This document shows positions 5,573-5,821 of a stretch of DNA of 5,821 nt, one piece after another (within the stretch, counting starts at the first letter, position 1; the number at the start of each line of letters is the position of its first letter). The position numbers and the translations under genes were made by a program. The stretch lies in contig JAUWWH010000068.1 in NCBI GenBank assembly GCA_030617005.1, forward strand, positions 1 to 5,821, in the 5' to 3' direction. The notes under the pieces were generated by a model. That model was not told the origin of the DNA. It made no database searches and saw only the letters and a program-made list of their open reading frames with translations. This DNA comes from Candidatus Bathyarchaeota archaeon (lineage in GTDB: Archaea > Thermoproteota > Bathyarchaeia > RBG-16-48-13 > GCA-020355125).

Positions 5573-5821
5573 TTGAATAATTGGAAATTCACCTTGAAGT
5601 ACCAAGCTCAATATCTTCCTACACAATTATTATCCCTGGATCGAATCATAGGTGGTGGAATACCCAAGGCAAATGTAACTCTTATATATGGTGCGGCTAA
5701 TACTGGAAAAAGTTCTCTAGCTCTCCAATGCGCTGTTATTTCTGCTAGGCAGAACTTAAAAACAATAATCATAGATTCGGATAACACTTTCTCCCCAACG
5801 CGTCTTTCACAAATAGCTAAC
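5573..5821 (+). CDS. radB: RadB-like RecA-family ATPase, N-terminal part
   Basis: This is the first 83 codons of a RecA/Rad51-fold protein running off the right edge. RadB is an archaeal RadA paralogue linked to homologous recombination, probably as an accessory or mediator factor. The fragment has LPTQLLSLDRIIGGGIPKAN (15-34), matching the short N terminus of RadB, which lacks the helix-hairpin-helix domain of RadA. It then has the Walker A motif GAANTGKSS (40-48), SLALQCAVISA, and IIIDSDNTFSPTRLSQIA (65-82), the counterpart of the IDTEG..SPERL segment, with DSD in place of the usual DTE. No ATG lies between the upstream in-frame stop (5498-5500) and the motifs, so the start must be non-ATG. 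TTG 5573 is chosen; TTG 5594 is also possible and leaves the motifs intact. No clear Shine-Dalgarno is seen. A KaiC-like or other RecA-fold ATPase is the alternative. Confidence 0.72.
   Translation, partial: MNNWKFTLKYQAQYLPTQLLSLDRIIGGGIPKANVTLIYGAANTGKSSLALQCAVISARQNLKTIIIDSDNTFSPTRLSQIAN

Overview
The window looks like an AT-rich archaeal chromosome segment. The evidence is a set of genes from the carrier-protein (LysW) route to lysine/arginine, a RadB-like recombinase start, TATA-box-like promoters in place of bacterial -35/-10 signals, a probably leaderless gene, and likely non-ATG starts. The LysW route also occurs in Thermus/Deinococcus bacteria, so the archaeal call rests mostly on RadB and the promoters. 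I cannot assign a phylum; an Asgard- or TACK-type archaeon is a guess only.

Layout: positions 1-2659 (+) hold three overlapping genes, the 3' part of lysZ, then complete lysJ and lysK. They encode the kinase, aminotransferase and final deacylase acting on LysW-bound alpha-aminoadipate (for lysine) and/or LysW-bound glutamate (for ornithine/arginine). The genes for LysW itself, the LysX/ArgX ligase and the LysY reductase would be expected upstream, outside the window. A 266-bp convergent spacer with T-rich tracts follows (2660-2925). Positions 2926-4194 (-) encode a full-length LarA-family protein, the nickel-pincer-nucleotide racemase/epimerase fold, with every cofactor-binding residue I could check in place. 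It stands alone with its own TATA box about 26 bp from its ATG.

Positions 4195-4831 are a 637-bp, very AT-rich stretch without a convincing gene. It contains the larA promoter, a GGAG/CTCC dyad around TATATA, several TATA-like sites, two runs of eight T on the + strand and three simple hairpins between those runs. It may hide a small RNA, but nothing in it proves this. Positions 4832-5458 (+) encode a short UbiA-like polytopic membrane protein with a changed first Asp motif and no recognisable second one. After a 114-bp spacer with an 11-bp stem-loop, a RadB-like RecA-fold ATPase begins at about 5573 and runs off the right edge.

The lysZJK genes act together as one pathway block, probably translationally coupled. 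The LarA-like, UbiA-like and RadB-like genes show no obvious functional link to that block or to each other. The least explained parts are the UbiA-like protein and the long noncoding stretch before it.
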